DNA of 27,547 bases from CAYGWX01 sp964353855 [NCBI: uncultured bacterium] (GCA_964353855.1 CAYGWX010000026.1:1-27547), one strand, 5' to 3'. Positions 1-8,246 are shown, numbered from the stretch's first letter. The notes: generated by a model not told the origin, from the sequence alone. Program-made: numbers and translations.

Positions 1-173
1 TCGCCACCCTTCCCGGGCATGAGGCCGAGCGGTTCAGCCTCTACGACGTCTCCGGACGGAAGGTCGGGACCTATCGGGGCGACCGGGTCGGGGAGGGGCT
101 TTCGCCGGGGGTGTACTTCCTCCGGCAGGAGAAGGGGAGCGGGGCACCGGTGAGGGTTGTGAAGATAAGATAA
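1..173 (+). CDS. C-terminal end of a secreted protein with sorting-type domain (5' truncated)
   Basis: The open frame enters from the left edge (first full codon at base 3) and stops with TAA at 171-173. The visible 56 residues contain LYDVSGRKVG, then GVYFLRQ, and end in VRVVKIR, which is the last part of a type IX-like C-terminal sorting domain. The segment is strikingly similar to the end of the Asp-box protein at 2775-4187: both share LYDVSGR, GDR(V/I)GEGL and PGVYFL. The missing N-terminal part may therefore be a paralogous propeller protein, although the catalytic or binding part is not visible. A hairpin about 130 bp downstream could terminate its transcript. Confidence 0.8.
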   Translation, partial: ATLPGHEAERFSLYDVSGRKVGTYRGDRVGEGLSPGVYFLRQEKGSGAPVRVVKIR

Positions 174-182
174 ATGATCATT

Positions 183-217
183 GCAAAATGCAAAATTAGC
201 ATTTTAAATTTCAAAAT
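183..217. repeat. degenerate 7-bp tandem repeat, five units
   Basis: Units begin at 183, 190, 197, 204 and 211. The first two are identical (GCAAAAT). The next three keep the A/T-rich 7-bp frame but have diverged. It lies just downstream of the partial gene in non-coding DNA. Confidence 0.55.
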
Positions 218-258
218 GATTTACGACTGACCTTAAGTGTCTAAGCAATCAGTAGTGA

Positions 259-289
259 TAGTGACTGGTGATTAGCGAATAGTGACTGG
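259..289. repeat. degenerate 7-bp tandem repeat, four units
   Basis: Units begin at 259, 266, 273 and 280, with consensus TAGTGAC. The first and last are identical and the two middle ones differ by two or three bases. A shifted TAGTGA just upstream (253-258) suggests a fifth unit with a 1-bp deletion. Confidence 0.55.
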
Positions 290-302
290 AAAAAGATACC
301 AA

Positions 303-332
303 GAGGGGCCGCTTGCGGGCGGCCCTTTCATT
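303..332 (+). terminator. probable intrinsic terminator
   Basis: A GC-rich stem pairs GGGCCGC (306-312) with GCGGCCC (319-325) around a six-base loop and is followed by TTTCATTGTT. It would end the transcript of the truncated gene at 1-173. The T tract is short, so efficiency is uncertain. Confidence 0.6.
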
Positions 333-393
333 GTTCCTAATTGCTTGTCTAAGAGCCTAAAAAAAAGAAAAGGAGAGGGGGTGATGAAAGGCT

Positions 394-429
394 GAGATTG
401 CTTCGTCGCGTAAGCTCCTCGCAATGACG
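394..429. repeat. dispersed imperfect palindrome, copy 1
   Basis: The element runs from GATTGCTTCG to CTCGCAATGACG, with arms ATTGC (397-401) and GCAAT (421-425). The same outer sequences in the opposite orientation bound a second copy at 16652-16697. Elements with these edges are common dispersed intergenic repeats in many genomes of uncultivated bacteria (recollection, not a search). Confidence 0.6.
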
Positions 430-496
430 CCGGGAGGAGAGATGCTGAAACAACCCATGAATCAAGTTCAGGGCATGGTTCAGCATGACGAGCCCT

Positions 497-615
497 GCGT
501 GAGCCTTCAATTCATTAAACCAAAACCGCCCGCGGGAACGGCAGAGGTCAGAGGTAAGAGGTTAGAAGTTAGAGAAAACAAATACCCAGACCTGAAGGTC
601 TGGGCTTTCCACAAT
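497..615. repeat. long direct repeat, copy 1 (about 120 bp, contains a terminator-like hairpin)
   Basis: This block matches 676-792 along its whole length with scattered substitutions. It starts GCGTGAGCC and ends GGGCTTTCCACAAT. Inside it are five 7-bp units starting at 542, 549, 556, 563 and 570 (first two identical, CAGAGGT) and a hairpin CCCAGACC/GGTCTGGG at 585-604 with loop TGAA. Read on the minus strand the hairpin is followed by a T-rich run, so it may be a second terminator behind pckG. Confidence 0.75.
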
Positions 616-636
616 GCTCAGAACGACAGCTTAAAG

Positions 637-667
637 TGGACTGGATTCCCGCCTGCGCTGGAATGAC
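637..667. repeat. small palindromic dispersed element
   Basis: The sequence has the form GGATTCCCGCCTGCG followed by CTGGAATGAC, with complementary arms ATTCC (645-649) and GGAAT (660-664). Elements of this form are a familiar class of intergenic palindromes in bacterial genomes. Only one copy is present here, so its repeat status rests on general knowledge. Confidence 0.4.
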
Positions 668-675
668 GGCATGAA

Positions 676-792
676 GCGTGAGCCCTTAATTCATTACAGC
701 AAAACCGCCCTCTATAACAACAGAGGTTAGAGGTAAGAGGTTAGAAGTTAGAGAAAACAAAGCCCAGACCTTCAGTCTGGGCTTTCCACAAT
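676..792. repeat. long direct repeat, copy 2
   Basis: This is the partner of 497-615, with the same order of parts: the GCGTGAGCC start, AAAACCGCC, five 7-bp units starting at 721, 728, 735, 742 and 749, then a hairpin. The two copies are separated by 60 bp that hold the small palindrome at 637-667. Confidence 0.75.
751..786 (-). terminator. intrinsic terminator of pckG
   Basis: On the minus strand an 11-bp stem (AAAGCCCAGAC paired with GTCTGGGCTTT; + positions 759-769 and 775-785) with a five-base loop is followed by TTTGTTTTCTC. It lies about 20 bp past the pckG stop codon in the right orientation. It is part of the second copy of the long direct repeat, so a repeat seems to serve as the terminator. 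Confidence 0.8.
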
Positions 793-807
793 AAGGATAT
801 TAAGGGG

Positions 808-2595
808 TCAGGCCCGGAGCCGCTTCTCCAACGCTGCGCGCTCCTCCCGGAGCCCTGACGGCAGGCGGTCCCCGAACCGGGCGAAGTGAGAGTCTATGCT
901 CGGAAGCTCGTTCAGCCACTCCTCCTTGTCCACCTTCAGGAGCTCCCGCATCGCCTCATCTGTAACCTCCAGCCCGCTGCGGTCAACTCCTGTGAGCGCG
1001 GGGAGATACCCGATGGGCGTCTCCACAGCCTCCCCCTCTCCCTCGATACGCTCGAAGATCCATTTGATCACCCGGCTGTTCTCCCCGTATCCGGGCCAGA
1101 GCCACTGGTTGTCCGCGGACTTGCGGAACCAGTTCACGTAGAAGATCTTGGGCAGGTTCCGCTCCGCGGTCCGCTTTCCCATCGAAAGCCAGTGGCCGAA
1201 GTAATCCCCCATGTGATAGCCGCAGAAGGGCAGCATCGCCATTGGGTCACGCCTCAGCTCCCCGACCTTGCCCACAGCCGCGGCAGTCTTCTCGCTGGAG
1301 GCGATGGAGCCCAGGAAGGTCCCGTGCTGCCAGGAAAAGGCCTGGTGGACCAGGGGGATCACCCCGGCCCGCCTTCCTCCGAACAGGATGGCCGAGATCG
1401 GAACCCCCCGGGGGTCCTCCCAGGCGGGATCGATCACCGGGCACTGCTTGGCCCGGGCCGTGAACCGGGCATTGGGATGGGACGATTTCCGGCCGCAGTC
1501 CGGGGTCCACTCCTTGCCGAGCCAGTCAATGACCCGCTCCGGTGGCGTATCCGTCATGCCCTCCCACCACACATCTCCCTCCGGGGTCAGGGCCACGTTG
1601 GTGAAGATGGTGTTCTTGGTCATGCTGAGCATGGCGTTGGGATTGGAATGCATCGACGTCCCCGGGGCCACGCCGAAGAACCCGCTCTCGGGGTTGATGG
1701 CGTAGAGCCGGCCGTCCGGTCCGAACCGCATCCAGGCGATGTCGTCCCCGATGGTCTCGACCTTCCAGCCCGGGAGGCTCGGGATCATCATCGCCAGGTT
1801 GGTCTTGCCGCAGGCGCTGGGAAAGGCCCCGGTGATGTAGCGCTTGACCCCGCGGGGGGAGGTGACCCCCAGGATGAGCATATGCTCGGCCATCCAGCCC
1901 TGGTCCCGGGCCATGGCCGAGGCGATGCGCAGGGCCAGGCACTTCTTGCCCACCAGGGCGTTCCCCCCGTAGCCCGAGCCGTAGGACCAGATCTCCCGGT
2001 CCTCCGGGAAGTGGGCGATGTACTTGTGGTCGGGGTTGCAGGGCCAGGTCACATCCGCCTGGCCTCTCTCCAGGGGCATCCCCACGGAGTGCAGGCAGGG
2101 GACGAAAAAGCCCTCCGTTCCCAGGTGGTCCAGGGCCGTCTTTCCCATCCAGGTCATAATCCACATGTTCACGGCCACGTAGGGGGAGTCCGTGAGCTGG
2201 ACCCCTTGCTGGGCGAAGGGCGAAGCCAGGGGCCCCATGGAAAACGGGACGACGTACATCGTCCTCCCGCGCATCGCCCCGCGGAAGTGGTCCAGGAGGG
2301 TGCGCTTCATCTCTCCGGGGTCACGCCAGTTGTTGGTGGGCCCGGCATCGTCCTTCGAGCGGGAGCAGATGAAGGTCCGGTCTTCGACCCGGGCCACGTC
2401 CCCGGGATTGGAGCGGGCCAGGAAGCTGTTCGGCCGCATCCCGGGGTTGAGTGCCGTGAACGTGCCGGAACGGACCATCTGGGCGCAGAGCCGGTCGTAC
2501 TCCTCCCAGGAGCCGTCGCACCAGTAGACGGCCTCCGGCTGCATGTGAGCGGTCATCTCCCGGACCCACTGGTCGAGCTTCTTGTGCGAGGTCAA
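808..2595 (-). CDS. pckG: phosphoenolpyruvate carboxykinase (GTP)
   Basis: Interconverts oxaloacetate plus GTP with PEP plus GDP plus CO2 in the cytosol, at the link between the TCA cycle and gluconeogenesis. The 595-residue length is normal for the GTP class. Diagnostic motifs are the P-loop FPSACGKTN (residues 258-266, with the reactive cysteine 262), the metal-binding TIGDD (281-285), FGGRR (405-409) and the guanine-binding segment [11 protein letters not shown] (499-509). The start is TTG, chosen because AGGAGG lies 5 nt upstream and the protein then has the usual N-terminus. It is transcribed alone from a promoter at 2639-2667 and ends at a strong hairpin. The gene separates two genes with paralogous C-termini on the other strand. 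The ATP class is excluded by the motifs. Confidence 0.97.
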   Translation of the reverse strand: MTSHKKLDQWVREMTAHMQPEAVYWCDGSWEEYDRLCAQMVRSGTFTALNPGMRPNSFLARSNPGDVARVEDRTFICSRSKDDAGPTNNWRDPGEMKRTLLDHFRGAMRGRTMYVVPFSMGPLASPFAQQGVQLTDSPYVAVNMWIMTWMGKTALDHLGTEGFFVPCLHSVGMPLERGQADVTWPCNPDHKYIAHFPEDREIWSYGSGYGGNALVGKKCLALRIASAMARDQGWMAEHMLILGVTSPRGVKRYITGAFPSACGKTNLAMMIPSLPGWKVETIGDDIAWMRFGPDGRLYAINPESGFFGVAPGTSMHSNPNAMLSMTKNTIFTNVALTPEGDVWWEGMTDTPPERVIDWLGKEWTPDCGRKSSHPNARFTARAKQCPVIDPAWEDPRGVPISAILFGGRRAGVIPLVHQAFSWQHGTFLGSIASSEKTAAAVGKVGELRRDPMAMLPFCGYHMGDYFGHWLSMGKRTAERNLPKIFYVNWFRKSADNQWLWPGYGENSRVIKWIFERIEGEGEAVETPIGYLPALTGVDRSGLEVTDEAMRELLKVDKEEWLNELPSIDSHFARFGDRLPSGLREERAALEKRLRA

Positions 2596-2638
2596 CGGTT
2601 CCTCCTGTCGCTAATGAATCGGATAGGCATCGCCATAT

Positions 2639-2667
2639 ATTATACCAATTCCCGCCTCGAGAAGCAA
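2639..2667 (-). promoter_or_regulatory. promoter of pckG
   Basis: On the minus strand TTGCTT (+ 2662-2667) and TATAAT (+ 2639-2644) are separated by exactly 17 bp. The predicted start of transcription near 2632 leaves a leader of about 36 nt containing the AGGAGG ribosome site. It is divergent from the promoter of the neighbouring secreted-protein gene. Confidence 0.75.
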
Positions 2668-2710
2668 ATGACTTCAGAACCAACGGCGCGGAGGATTGAT
2701 CCTTTCCCGC

Positions 2711-2739
2711 TTGCAATTTCCCCCTTTTCAGAGTAAACT
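2711..2739 (+). promoter_or_regulatory. promoter module copy A (Asp-box protein gene)
   Basis: TTGCAA (2711-2716), a 17-bp pyrimidine-rich spacer ending in CAGAG, then TAAACT (2734-2739). The spacer and the bases after the -10 (TTAACCATCCC) are also conserved at 4241-4269 and 8283-8311. The start codon lies 36 nt after the -10, as in the other two copies. Confidence 0.7.
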
Positions 2740-2774
2740 TTAACCATCCCTTGAGCCATGAAATAGAGTAAAAA

Positions 2775-4187
2775 ATGCTGAGAGGAACCCATCTCGTTGT
2801 CACTCTCCTCGCCTCCCTGTTCGCCGTCTCCCCCCTCCTGGCCCAGTGGGAGCCGGACAGGAGGCTGACTTACAACAGCGGAAACTCCCGCACCCCAGTC
2901 AATAACGCCCGGTGCGTCGCCGCGAGCGGAGACACGCTGCACATGGTCTGGCATGACGATCGGGACGGGGACTACGAGATTTACTATAAGCGCTCCACGG
3001 ACGGGGGAACCGGCTGGAGCGCGGACGCCCGTCTCACGACAGCTGCGCAGAACTCCTGGTACCCCTCCCTGGCTACTTCCGGGGCCGATGTCCATGTGGT
3101 CTGGGCGGACACCCGGGACGGGAACTACGAGATCTACTATAAGCGCTCTCCGGACGGAGGGACGAGCTGGGAGGCGGACTCCCGGCTCACCAACGCCCCG
3201 GATTACTCCGGGTATCCCGCCCTGGCGGTCTCCACGCAGGGGGACGTCCACGGGGTCTGGGCGGACTATCGGGACGGCAACTGGGAGATTTACCATAAGC
3301 ACTCCACGGACCGGGGGACGACTTGGGGCCCGGATGAACGCCTTACCGATGACCCCGGGGCCTCGGGGTATCCCTCGGTCGCGGTTTCGGGGACCGATGT
3401 CCACGTCGTCTGGTTTGACGACCGGGACGGTAACGAGGAGGTTTACCACAAACACTCCACGGACCGGGGGGCGAGCTGGGGGGCGGATGAACGTCTTACC
3501 CATGATCCCGGGGTTTCAGGGTATCCCTCGCTGGCGGTTTTGGGGACCGATGTCCACGTCGTGTGGTGTGACGACCGGGACGGGAACGAGGAGATCTACC
3601 ACAAACGCTCCACGGACGGGGGGACGAGCTGGGGGGCGGATGTCCGTCTCACCAGCGATTCCTCCTTCTCGGAGCATCCCTCGGTCGCCGTTTCAGGGCC
3701 TAATGCCCATCTGGTCTGGGAGGACGGCCGGAACGGTTACGCCGAGATTTACTACAAGGGCTCCACGGACCGGGGGGGGAGCTGGGGGGCGGATGTCCGT
3801 CTCACCAATGCCCCGGATTACTCCCGATTTCCATCGGTGGCGGCTTCAGGAACCAAGGTTCATGCAGTCTGGGAGGACGTCCGGAGCGGGAACCCCGAGA
3901 TTTTCTACAAGCGCAATCCCACCGGGAACATCGGGGTGGAAAAAACCTCAGGGGTTAGGGGTCAGGGGTTAGGGATCAGGATAACGGCCCGGCCGAACCC
4001 GTTCACCTCTTTTGCTCGGGTTGTGGGAGGGGAGCGGGAAGATTTCGCCCTGTATGACGTTTCCGGAAGACATGTGGGAGCGTACAAAGGTGACCGGATC
4101 GGGGAGGGGCTTGCTCCGGGGGTGTATTTTCTCCAGGGGGAGGCGGATAGGTTTTCGAGGCCGTTGAAGGTTGTCAAGGTAAGATAG
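2775..4187 (+). CDS. secreted Asp-box (sialidase-like) beta-propeller protein with sorting domain
   Basis: A signal peptide (residues 1-23, ending LLAQ) is followed by seven repeats of about 51 residues (residues 50 to 385). Each repeat has VHVVWxDxRDGNxEIYYK and an Asp-box of the form STDGGTSW. Asp-boxes mark sialidase-type propellers, but I see no clear catalytic arginine triad or nucleophile, so enzyme activity is not supported; binding or structural function is as likely. The last 75 residues are a sorting-type domain (RPNPF, LYDVSGR, GVYFLQ, final KVVKVR). The ribosome site is poor: where the sister leader at 4294 has AAGGAG, this one has ATAGAG. A 7-bp tandem tract encodes part of the linker before the sorting domain. 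The repeats make long open shadow frames. Confidence 0.85.
   Translation: MLRGTHLVVTLLASLFAVSPLLAQWEPDRRLTYNSGNSRTPVNNARCVAASGDTLHMVWHDDRDGDYEIYYKRSTDGGTGWSADARLTTAAQNSWYPSLATSGADVHVVWADTRDGNYEIYYKRSPDGGTSWEADSRLTNAPDYSGYPALAVSTQGDVHGVWADYRDGNWEIYHKHSTDRGTTWGPDERLTDDPGASGYPSVAVSGTDVHVVWFDDRDGNEEVYHKHSTDRGASWGADERLTHDPGVSGYPSLAVLGTDVHVVWCDDRDGNEEIYHKRSTDGGTSWGADVRLTSDSSFSEHPSVAVSGPNAHLVWEDGRNGYAEIYYKGSTDRGGSWGADVRLTNAPDYSRFPSVAASGTKVHAVWEDVRSGNPEIFYKRNPTGNIGVEKTSGVRGQGLGIRITARPNPFTSFARVVGGEREDFALYDVSGRHVGAYKGDRIGEGLAPGVYFLQGEADRFSRPLKVVKVR
2928..3920 (+). repeat. seven tandem repeats of about 153 bp inside the Asp-box protein gene
   Basis: The DNA encoding the propeller blades is itself repetitive. 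Blocks such as GATGTCCACGTCGTCTGG and CACTCCACGGACCGGGGG recur about every 153 bp, most closely between 3400 and 3660. This suggests fairly recent unit duplication and makes the gene prone to copy-number change. Confidence 0.75.
3954..3981 (+). repeat. in-frame 7-bp tandem tract in a protein linker
   Basis: Four 7-bp units start at 3954, 3961, 3968 and 3975, alternating GTTAGGG and (G/A)TCAGG(G/A). They encode glycine- and arginine-rich linker residues just before the RPNPF motif of the sorting domain. Confidence 0.6.
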
Positions 4188-4240
4188 TCATGAAGGCAGG
4201 CGGATAGATAGAAAAGGGACGCACGGCCGTGAGCCCCTAC

Positions 4241-4269
4241 TTGCATTTGCCCCCATTCCGGAGTAAACT
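4241..4269 (+). promoter_or_regulatory. promoter module copy B (M1 peptidase operon)
   Basis: TTGCAT (4241-4246), a 17-bp spacer ending in CCGGAG, then TAAACT (4264-4269), followed by ATAATCATCCC. The start codon at 4305 lies 36 nt after the -10. An overlapping TATAAT starts at 4269 but would give a 22-bp spacer, so TAAACT is preferred. Confidence 0.75.
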
Positions 4270-4304
4270 ATAATCATCCCCCATTGCTATCATAAGGAGT
4301 CAGG

Positions 4305-6266
4305 ATGACCAAACGGTTCGGAATGTTCTTCGCCCTCGCCCTCGCCTCCGGGTTCCTCCCTCTCAGGGAGGCCTCCGCCATTTCCCTGGAGGAAGCAGCC
4401 TGGGAGAGGCCCGAGCCCAAGGTGGGTTTCGGCTCCCCTTCCGCAGTCCCCTACGATACCGGGGCCGTGGACTTGGTGGACTACGACATCAACGTCCGGC
4501 TTTACCCCTATACCCACTTCCTTCAGGGGGAGGCCCGGGTCATCTTCCGGAGCAAGGTCCCACAGCTCGCCGAAGCGGATTTCGTGCTGTACAACGACAC
4601 CCTGAACGTCCTCTCCGTGACGAGCGGGTCCGATACCCTGTCCTGGGCCTACGATCCCACCTACTGGGTCCTGCGGGTCTTCCTGAACGACACCTTGGGA
4701 TTGGGTCAGGAGGACACGGTCACCATCGCTTACAGCGGATACATCACCCCGGACCTCTCCCGCGCGCTGACCAACTACTGCCGGCTGGACGGGACCATCG
4801 GGTTCTCCACCATCACCCCCTATGTATGGTATCCGGCCCCCTACGACCATTCCTACGGCACCCGGCGGGACGATAAGCATGCCTGCCGGGTCACGCTGAC
4901 CGTGCCCCTCTCCTGGCGGGCCGTGAGCTTGGGTACGCTTCAGGACTCCTCGGCCACCGATTCCACTCAGACCTATACTTGGGGGACCGCTGTGGGCGTT
5001 ACGAACATCAGCTTCGCTGCCGGTCCTTATCTCTTGAGCCTCAGGCAATTCCAGGGGATGCCGCTCCGCTATTACGATTTCGATACCACCTACGCGGAGC
5101 CCGTCTTCAACAGTGCGCAAAGCATCCTTTCTTACTTCAACCGGGTTTACTGTCCGCACCCCATGGAGAAGCTGGCCTATATTGAGAACCTTCAGATCTA
5201 CGGGTTCGCAGGTTCGACCCTAGTGATGATGCCCCTACCCTTCCAACTGTTCGGACTGGCCCATGAGACTTCCCACCAATGGTGGGGAGGGGCGCTTTGC
5301 CTCCGCTCTTCCCCGGAGGTCTGGCTCAACGAGGGGTTCGCCTCCTACTCCGAGATCCTGTTCCAGGAGGACTCCCTGGGCCGGGCCGTCCGGCGGGCCG
5401 AGCTGGACACCATGGCCTGGAGGTATCTGGCCGTTCCCCGGGCAGAGGACCGGCCCATCGTCCCGGCCCCGACCGCCTCGCGGTACTATTTCACCATCGT
5501 CTACAACAAGGGGGCGTGGGTCCTGCACATGCTACGCGGGGTGCTCGGGGATTCCACCTTCTTCAACGTGATCAAGACCTACGCCACGACCTACCTGGAC
5601 AGTAGCGTGACCGTGGCGATGTTCCAGCAGACCGCGGAGCAGGTCAGCGGAAGGAGCCTGGGCTGGTTCTTCGACGAATGGCTCTACCGGCGGTGGGCCC
5701 CGAGATACACCTATTCCTGGCAAGCCTTCCGCCAGGGCAGCGATTCGGTCCGGCTGCGGATGTGGGTGGACCAGCAGGACTCCCTGTTCGAGATGCCCAT
5801 CCAGACCACGATCTACACGCCCGGAGGGGAGCGGGAGGAGTGGGCCTGGGTGAAAGACCCCTCGGACACGTTCGAGTTCTGGCTGTCCGAGGAGCCCTAC
5901 TCCGTGGTTTTAGACAAGGACGACTGGCTACTGGACCGGGGAATCACGCTGGGGGTCGGGTCCGGTCCGGGGGAGAGAGACCTCCGGGCGGGACCAGCCC
6001 TGAGCCCGGCTTTCCCCAATCCCTTCTCCCACGAAGTCACCCTGACTTATACCCTGCCGAAACCAGGGACCCCGGTGCTCCGGGTATACGACATCACGGG
6101 GCGGTTGGTCCGGACCCTGAAAGGGGACACCGAAGGGACCGGGCAGGGGACCCTGCGCTGGGACGGGCGGGACAACGAAGGGACAACCGCGAAGAACGGG
6201 GTCTATTTCCTGACCTTCCAATGCGGACCCTACCGGGCGATCCGGAGAGCGGTGCGGTTACGATGA
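4305..6266 (+). CDS. secreted M1-family metallopeptidase with sorting domain
   Basis: Gluzincin aminopeptidase fold; it probably trims peptides outside the cell or at the cell surface. A signal peptide (1-25, ending ASA) is followed by the N-terminal beta domain. The zinc site is HETSH (320-324) with the third ligand Glu343 in NEGFASYSE, exactly 18 residues after the second His as in family M1. The likely transition-state tyrosine is Tyr400 in VYNKGAW. The classical GAMEN substrate motif is not intact (GFAGSTL at about 300-306), so specificity may differ from typical aminopeptidases. A sorting-type domain fills roughly the last 90 residues (FPNPF, YDITGRLVR, WDGRDNEG, GVYFL, end RAVRLR). AAGGAG lies 5 nt before ATG. 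The GH39-like gene follows after 30 nt, so the two form an operon. Confidence 0.92.
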   Translation: MTKRFGMFFALALASGFLPLREASAISLEEAAWERPEPKVGFGSPSAVPYDTGAVDLVDYDINVRLYPYTHFLQGEARVIFRSKVPQLAEADFVLYNDTLNVLSVTSGSDTLSWAYDPTYWVLRVFLNDTLGLGQEDTVTIAYSGYITPDLSRALTNYCRLDGTIGFSTITPYVWYPAPYDHSYGTRRDDKHACRVTLTVPLSWRAVSLGTLQDSSATDSTQTYTWGTAVGVTNISFAAGPYLLSLRQFQGMPLRYYDFDTTYAEPVFNSAQSILSYFNRVYCPHPMEKLAYIENLQIYGFAGSTLVMMPLPFQLFGLAHETSHQWWGGALCLRSSPEVWLNEGFASYSEILFQEDSLGRAVRRAELDTMAWRYLAVPRAEDRPIVPAPTASRYYFTIVYNKGAWVLHMLRGVLGDSTFFNVIKTYATTYLDSSVTVAMFQQTAEQVSGRSLGWFFDEWLYRRWAPRYTYSWQAFRQGSDSVRLRMWVDQQDSLFEMPIQTTIYTPGGEREEWAWVKDPSDTFEFWLSEEPYSVVLDKDDWLLDRGITLGVGSGPGERDLRAGPALSPAFPNPFSHEVTLTYTLPKPGTPVLRVYDITGRLVRTLKGDTEGTGQGTLRWDGRDNEGTTAKNGVYFLTFQCGPYRAIRRAVRLR

Positions 6267-6296
6267 TTAGAAGTGCCCCAAAAAAAGGGGGAGGGA

Positions 6297-8231
6297 ATGA
6301 CTAGACGAATAACCTTGCTCATAGTCCTTGCGCTCCTGGCCGGCATCGCAAATGGGGCCGAGACCATCCGGGTGAACCCCGACGACCCCACGATCCAGCC
6401 CCCGGAGCAGCTGAAGCCGGGCTTCCATTACTGCGCCGTGAACCCCGCAGGCGACGCGGTCTTCAACGCCGCCCCGATCCGGTACCACTGCATCCGGGAT
6501 GCCGACCTGGAGTGGTGGCTCCGCACTTCAACCAGCCACAGCGACTTCCTGTCCCGGGTCCGGAGCGCACGCTCCTACCTGGAGCGACGGGCCGGAAAGA
6601 CCGACCGGATGGTCCTCGAGCTCGCCGGAATGCCCTACTGGTGCAGCCGGTCCAAGGACTCGACCATCGTGGGGGAAAACTGGCGGTACTTCATGACCGT
6701 GGGGCCCGAGGACCTCCAGGTCTGGGACGCCCTGATGACCGACATGGCCGCAGAGATCTCAACCTGGAGCTTCGTCCCCACCTACGAGTTCTGGAACGAG
6801 CCCGACCTCTTCTACTGGAACGGGCCCGAGAGCGAGCTCATCCAGCTCTACTGCCATACCGCGAACGCGATCAAGGCCGTTGATCCGGACGCCAAGATCG
6901 GCGGAGTGGCGACGAACGGATGGTGGAAGGGGGTGGACCCTTCTCCGGGGGTCATCGGCTACATTCCGGACTCCCTGGTGGAGCGGTACTCGACCACGGC
7001 CCACCTGATCGACACCTGCGCGGACACGGGCACGCCCCTGGACTTCGTCTCCTGGCACCTGTTCATGGGCACCTATCCCGGGATGATCGACCACTCGGCG
7101 GATTTCTACCGCCGGAAGCTGGACTCCCGGGGGTTGACGGGTGCCGAGCTGTTCATTACCGAGTACAACGCCACCGCCTCGACCCGGGAGACGATGATCC
7201 AGCCCCCGCTTTTCGCGCGGTACTACGACCACATGGTCCGGGCCGGTGTGGACGCCCACGCGATGGCCACCTACCAGGATTTCAGCTACGACCCCAACTA
7301 CGAATTCTTCCGCGACTACGGGAGCCTCAGCCGGGGGGGCCTGTGCAAGCCGGTTTACAACGCCATCCTCCTGATCGACAGCCTCCAGAAGAACAGTCGC
7401 CTCCTGCCGGTCGCGACCGAAGGGCGGATCACGGCCTGGACCAGCCGGGAGGGAACGACCCTCCGTCTGCTTTTGGCCAATGCCATCGCCTATCCCCTTG
7501 CGGTGGGCTACGACACCCTGTATTTCGGGGGACGCCAGATCAACAACCTGGACCTGGTCAACGCCGGGTACTCCCGCAACGGGCAGGTGGACAGCACGAT
7601 CATGGGGTACTACCCGCCGATCGGCCCCCCACGCATCGTGGAGGCCTTCCAGGCCGCAAACGCGGCCTACGCCTGGTCGGTCCCCTTCTTCACCAACCCC
7701 CGCCCCCTGGATCTCCGATTCACCGGGCTGGAGGGAACCTACCAGGGAACGATGTACATCGTGGACACCTCGCACAACAACGTGATCGCGGAGTACGACT
7801 CTCTGCTGAACGCGGGCTACACCCGCCAGGACGCGGTGAACTATCTCTACGCCGACCAGTCCCTTTCCCGGGACACCATCCAGGTCACGGACTCGCTCTA
7901 TTCCCTGGCGATGCCCCCGAACAGCATGTATTTGCTCACCCTCTACGACATCCCGCAGACCGGGGTGGCCTCGGGGCCGGCCGGTCCGCTGCCCAGCCTG
8001 ACCCTTTCCCTATACCCGAATCCCGGGCGTGGGAAGGTGGAGATCCGCTTCCCGGAGGGCTTGAAGGACCTTGAGCTGGCGGTCTACGATGTCACCGGAC
8101 GGGTTGTCGCGCGGCATCCGAAACCCGTAAGCGGGGCCCTCAGGCTGAGCGGGCTGCCTCCGGGGGTCTATTTCCTGAGGCTCAAGGCCGGGGCGAGAAG
8201 CCTGACCCGGAAACTGGTCGTGATCAAATAA
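6297..8231 (+). CDS. secreted GH39-like (clan GH-A) glycoside hydrolase with sorting domain
   Basis: I chose the ATG at 6297 (644 residues) rather than an upstream GTG because GGGGGAGG sits right before it and a good signal peptide follows (MTRRITLLIVLALLAGIANG). The catalytic barrel shows YEFWNEPD with the presumed acid/base Glu168, and FITEYNA with the presumed nucleophile Glu289. WHLFMG and YQDFSYD lie where clan GH-A strands are expected. The layout resembles GH39 xylosidase-type enzymes, but the sugar specificity cannot be read from sequence. The last 77 residues are a sorting domain (LYPNPG, VYDVTGRVV, GVYFLRL, end KLVVIK). A strong terminator follows the stop codon by 15 bp, closing the operon with the M1 peptidase. 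Confidence 0.8.
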   Translation: MTRRITLLIVLALLAGIANGAETIRVNPDDPTIQPPEQLKPGFHYCAVNPAGDAVFNAAPIRYHCIRDADLEWWLRTSTSHSDFLSRVRSARSYLERRAGKTDRMVLELAGMPYWCSRSKDSTIVGENWRYFMTVGPEDLQVWDALMTDMAAEISTWSFVPTYEFWNEPDLFYWNGPESELIQLYCHTANAIKAVDPDAKIGGVATNGWWKGVDPSPGVIGYIPDSLVERYSTTAHLIDTCADTGTPLDFVSWHLFMGTYPGMIDHSADFYRRKLDSRGLTGAELFITEYNATASTRETMIQPPLFARYYDHMVRAGVDAHAMATYQDFSYDPNYEFFRDYGSLSRGGLCKPVYNAILLIDSLQKNSRLLPVATEGRITAWTSREGTTLRLLLANAIAYPLAVGYDTLYFGGRQINNLDLVNAGYSRNGQVDSTIMGYYPPIGPPRIVEAFQAANAAYAWSVPFFTNPRPLDLRFTGLEGTYQGTMYIVDTSHNNVIAEYDSLLNAGYTRQDAVNYLYADQSLSRDTIQVTDSLYSLAMPPNSMYLLTLYDIPQTGVASGPAGPLPSLTLSLYPNPGRGKVEIRFPEGLKDLELAVYDVTGRVVARHPKPVSGALRLSGLPPGVYFLRLKAGARSLTRKLVVIK

Positions 8232-8246
8232 AACCACAAGCCTGAA

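Noticed and set aside
424-666. 80-codon frame left of pckG
   Set aside because: It is made of dispersed and tandem repeats, including a terminator hairpin, and has no convincing ribosome site spacing or family.
886-2736. 616-codon open frame on the + strand opposite pckG
   Set aside because: It is a mirror of a certain gene; high GC at third positions removes stops from the opposite frame. The product has no domain and no ribosome site.
2953-3972. 339-codon frame overlapping the Asp-box gene in another frame
   Set aside because: Produced by the 153-bp repeat; every unit lacks stops in the same shifted frame. The Arg/Gly/Thr-rich product has no signal and no start site.
3954-3981. Telomere-like TTAGGG repeat
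   Set aside because: The TTAGGG words alternate with TCAGG in a 7-bp frame inside a bacterial coding sequence, so this is a chance resemblance.
6273-6296. GTG start for the GH39-like protein
   Set aside because: The ATG at 6297 has a purine-rich ribosome site directly upstream and gives a clean signal peptide. The GTG version would put eight charged residues in front.
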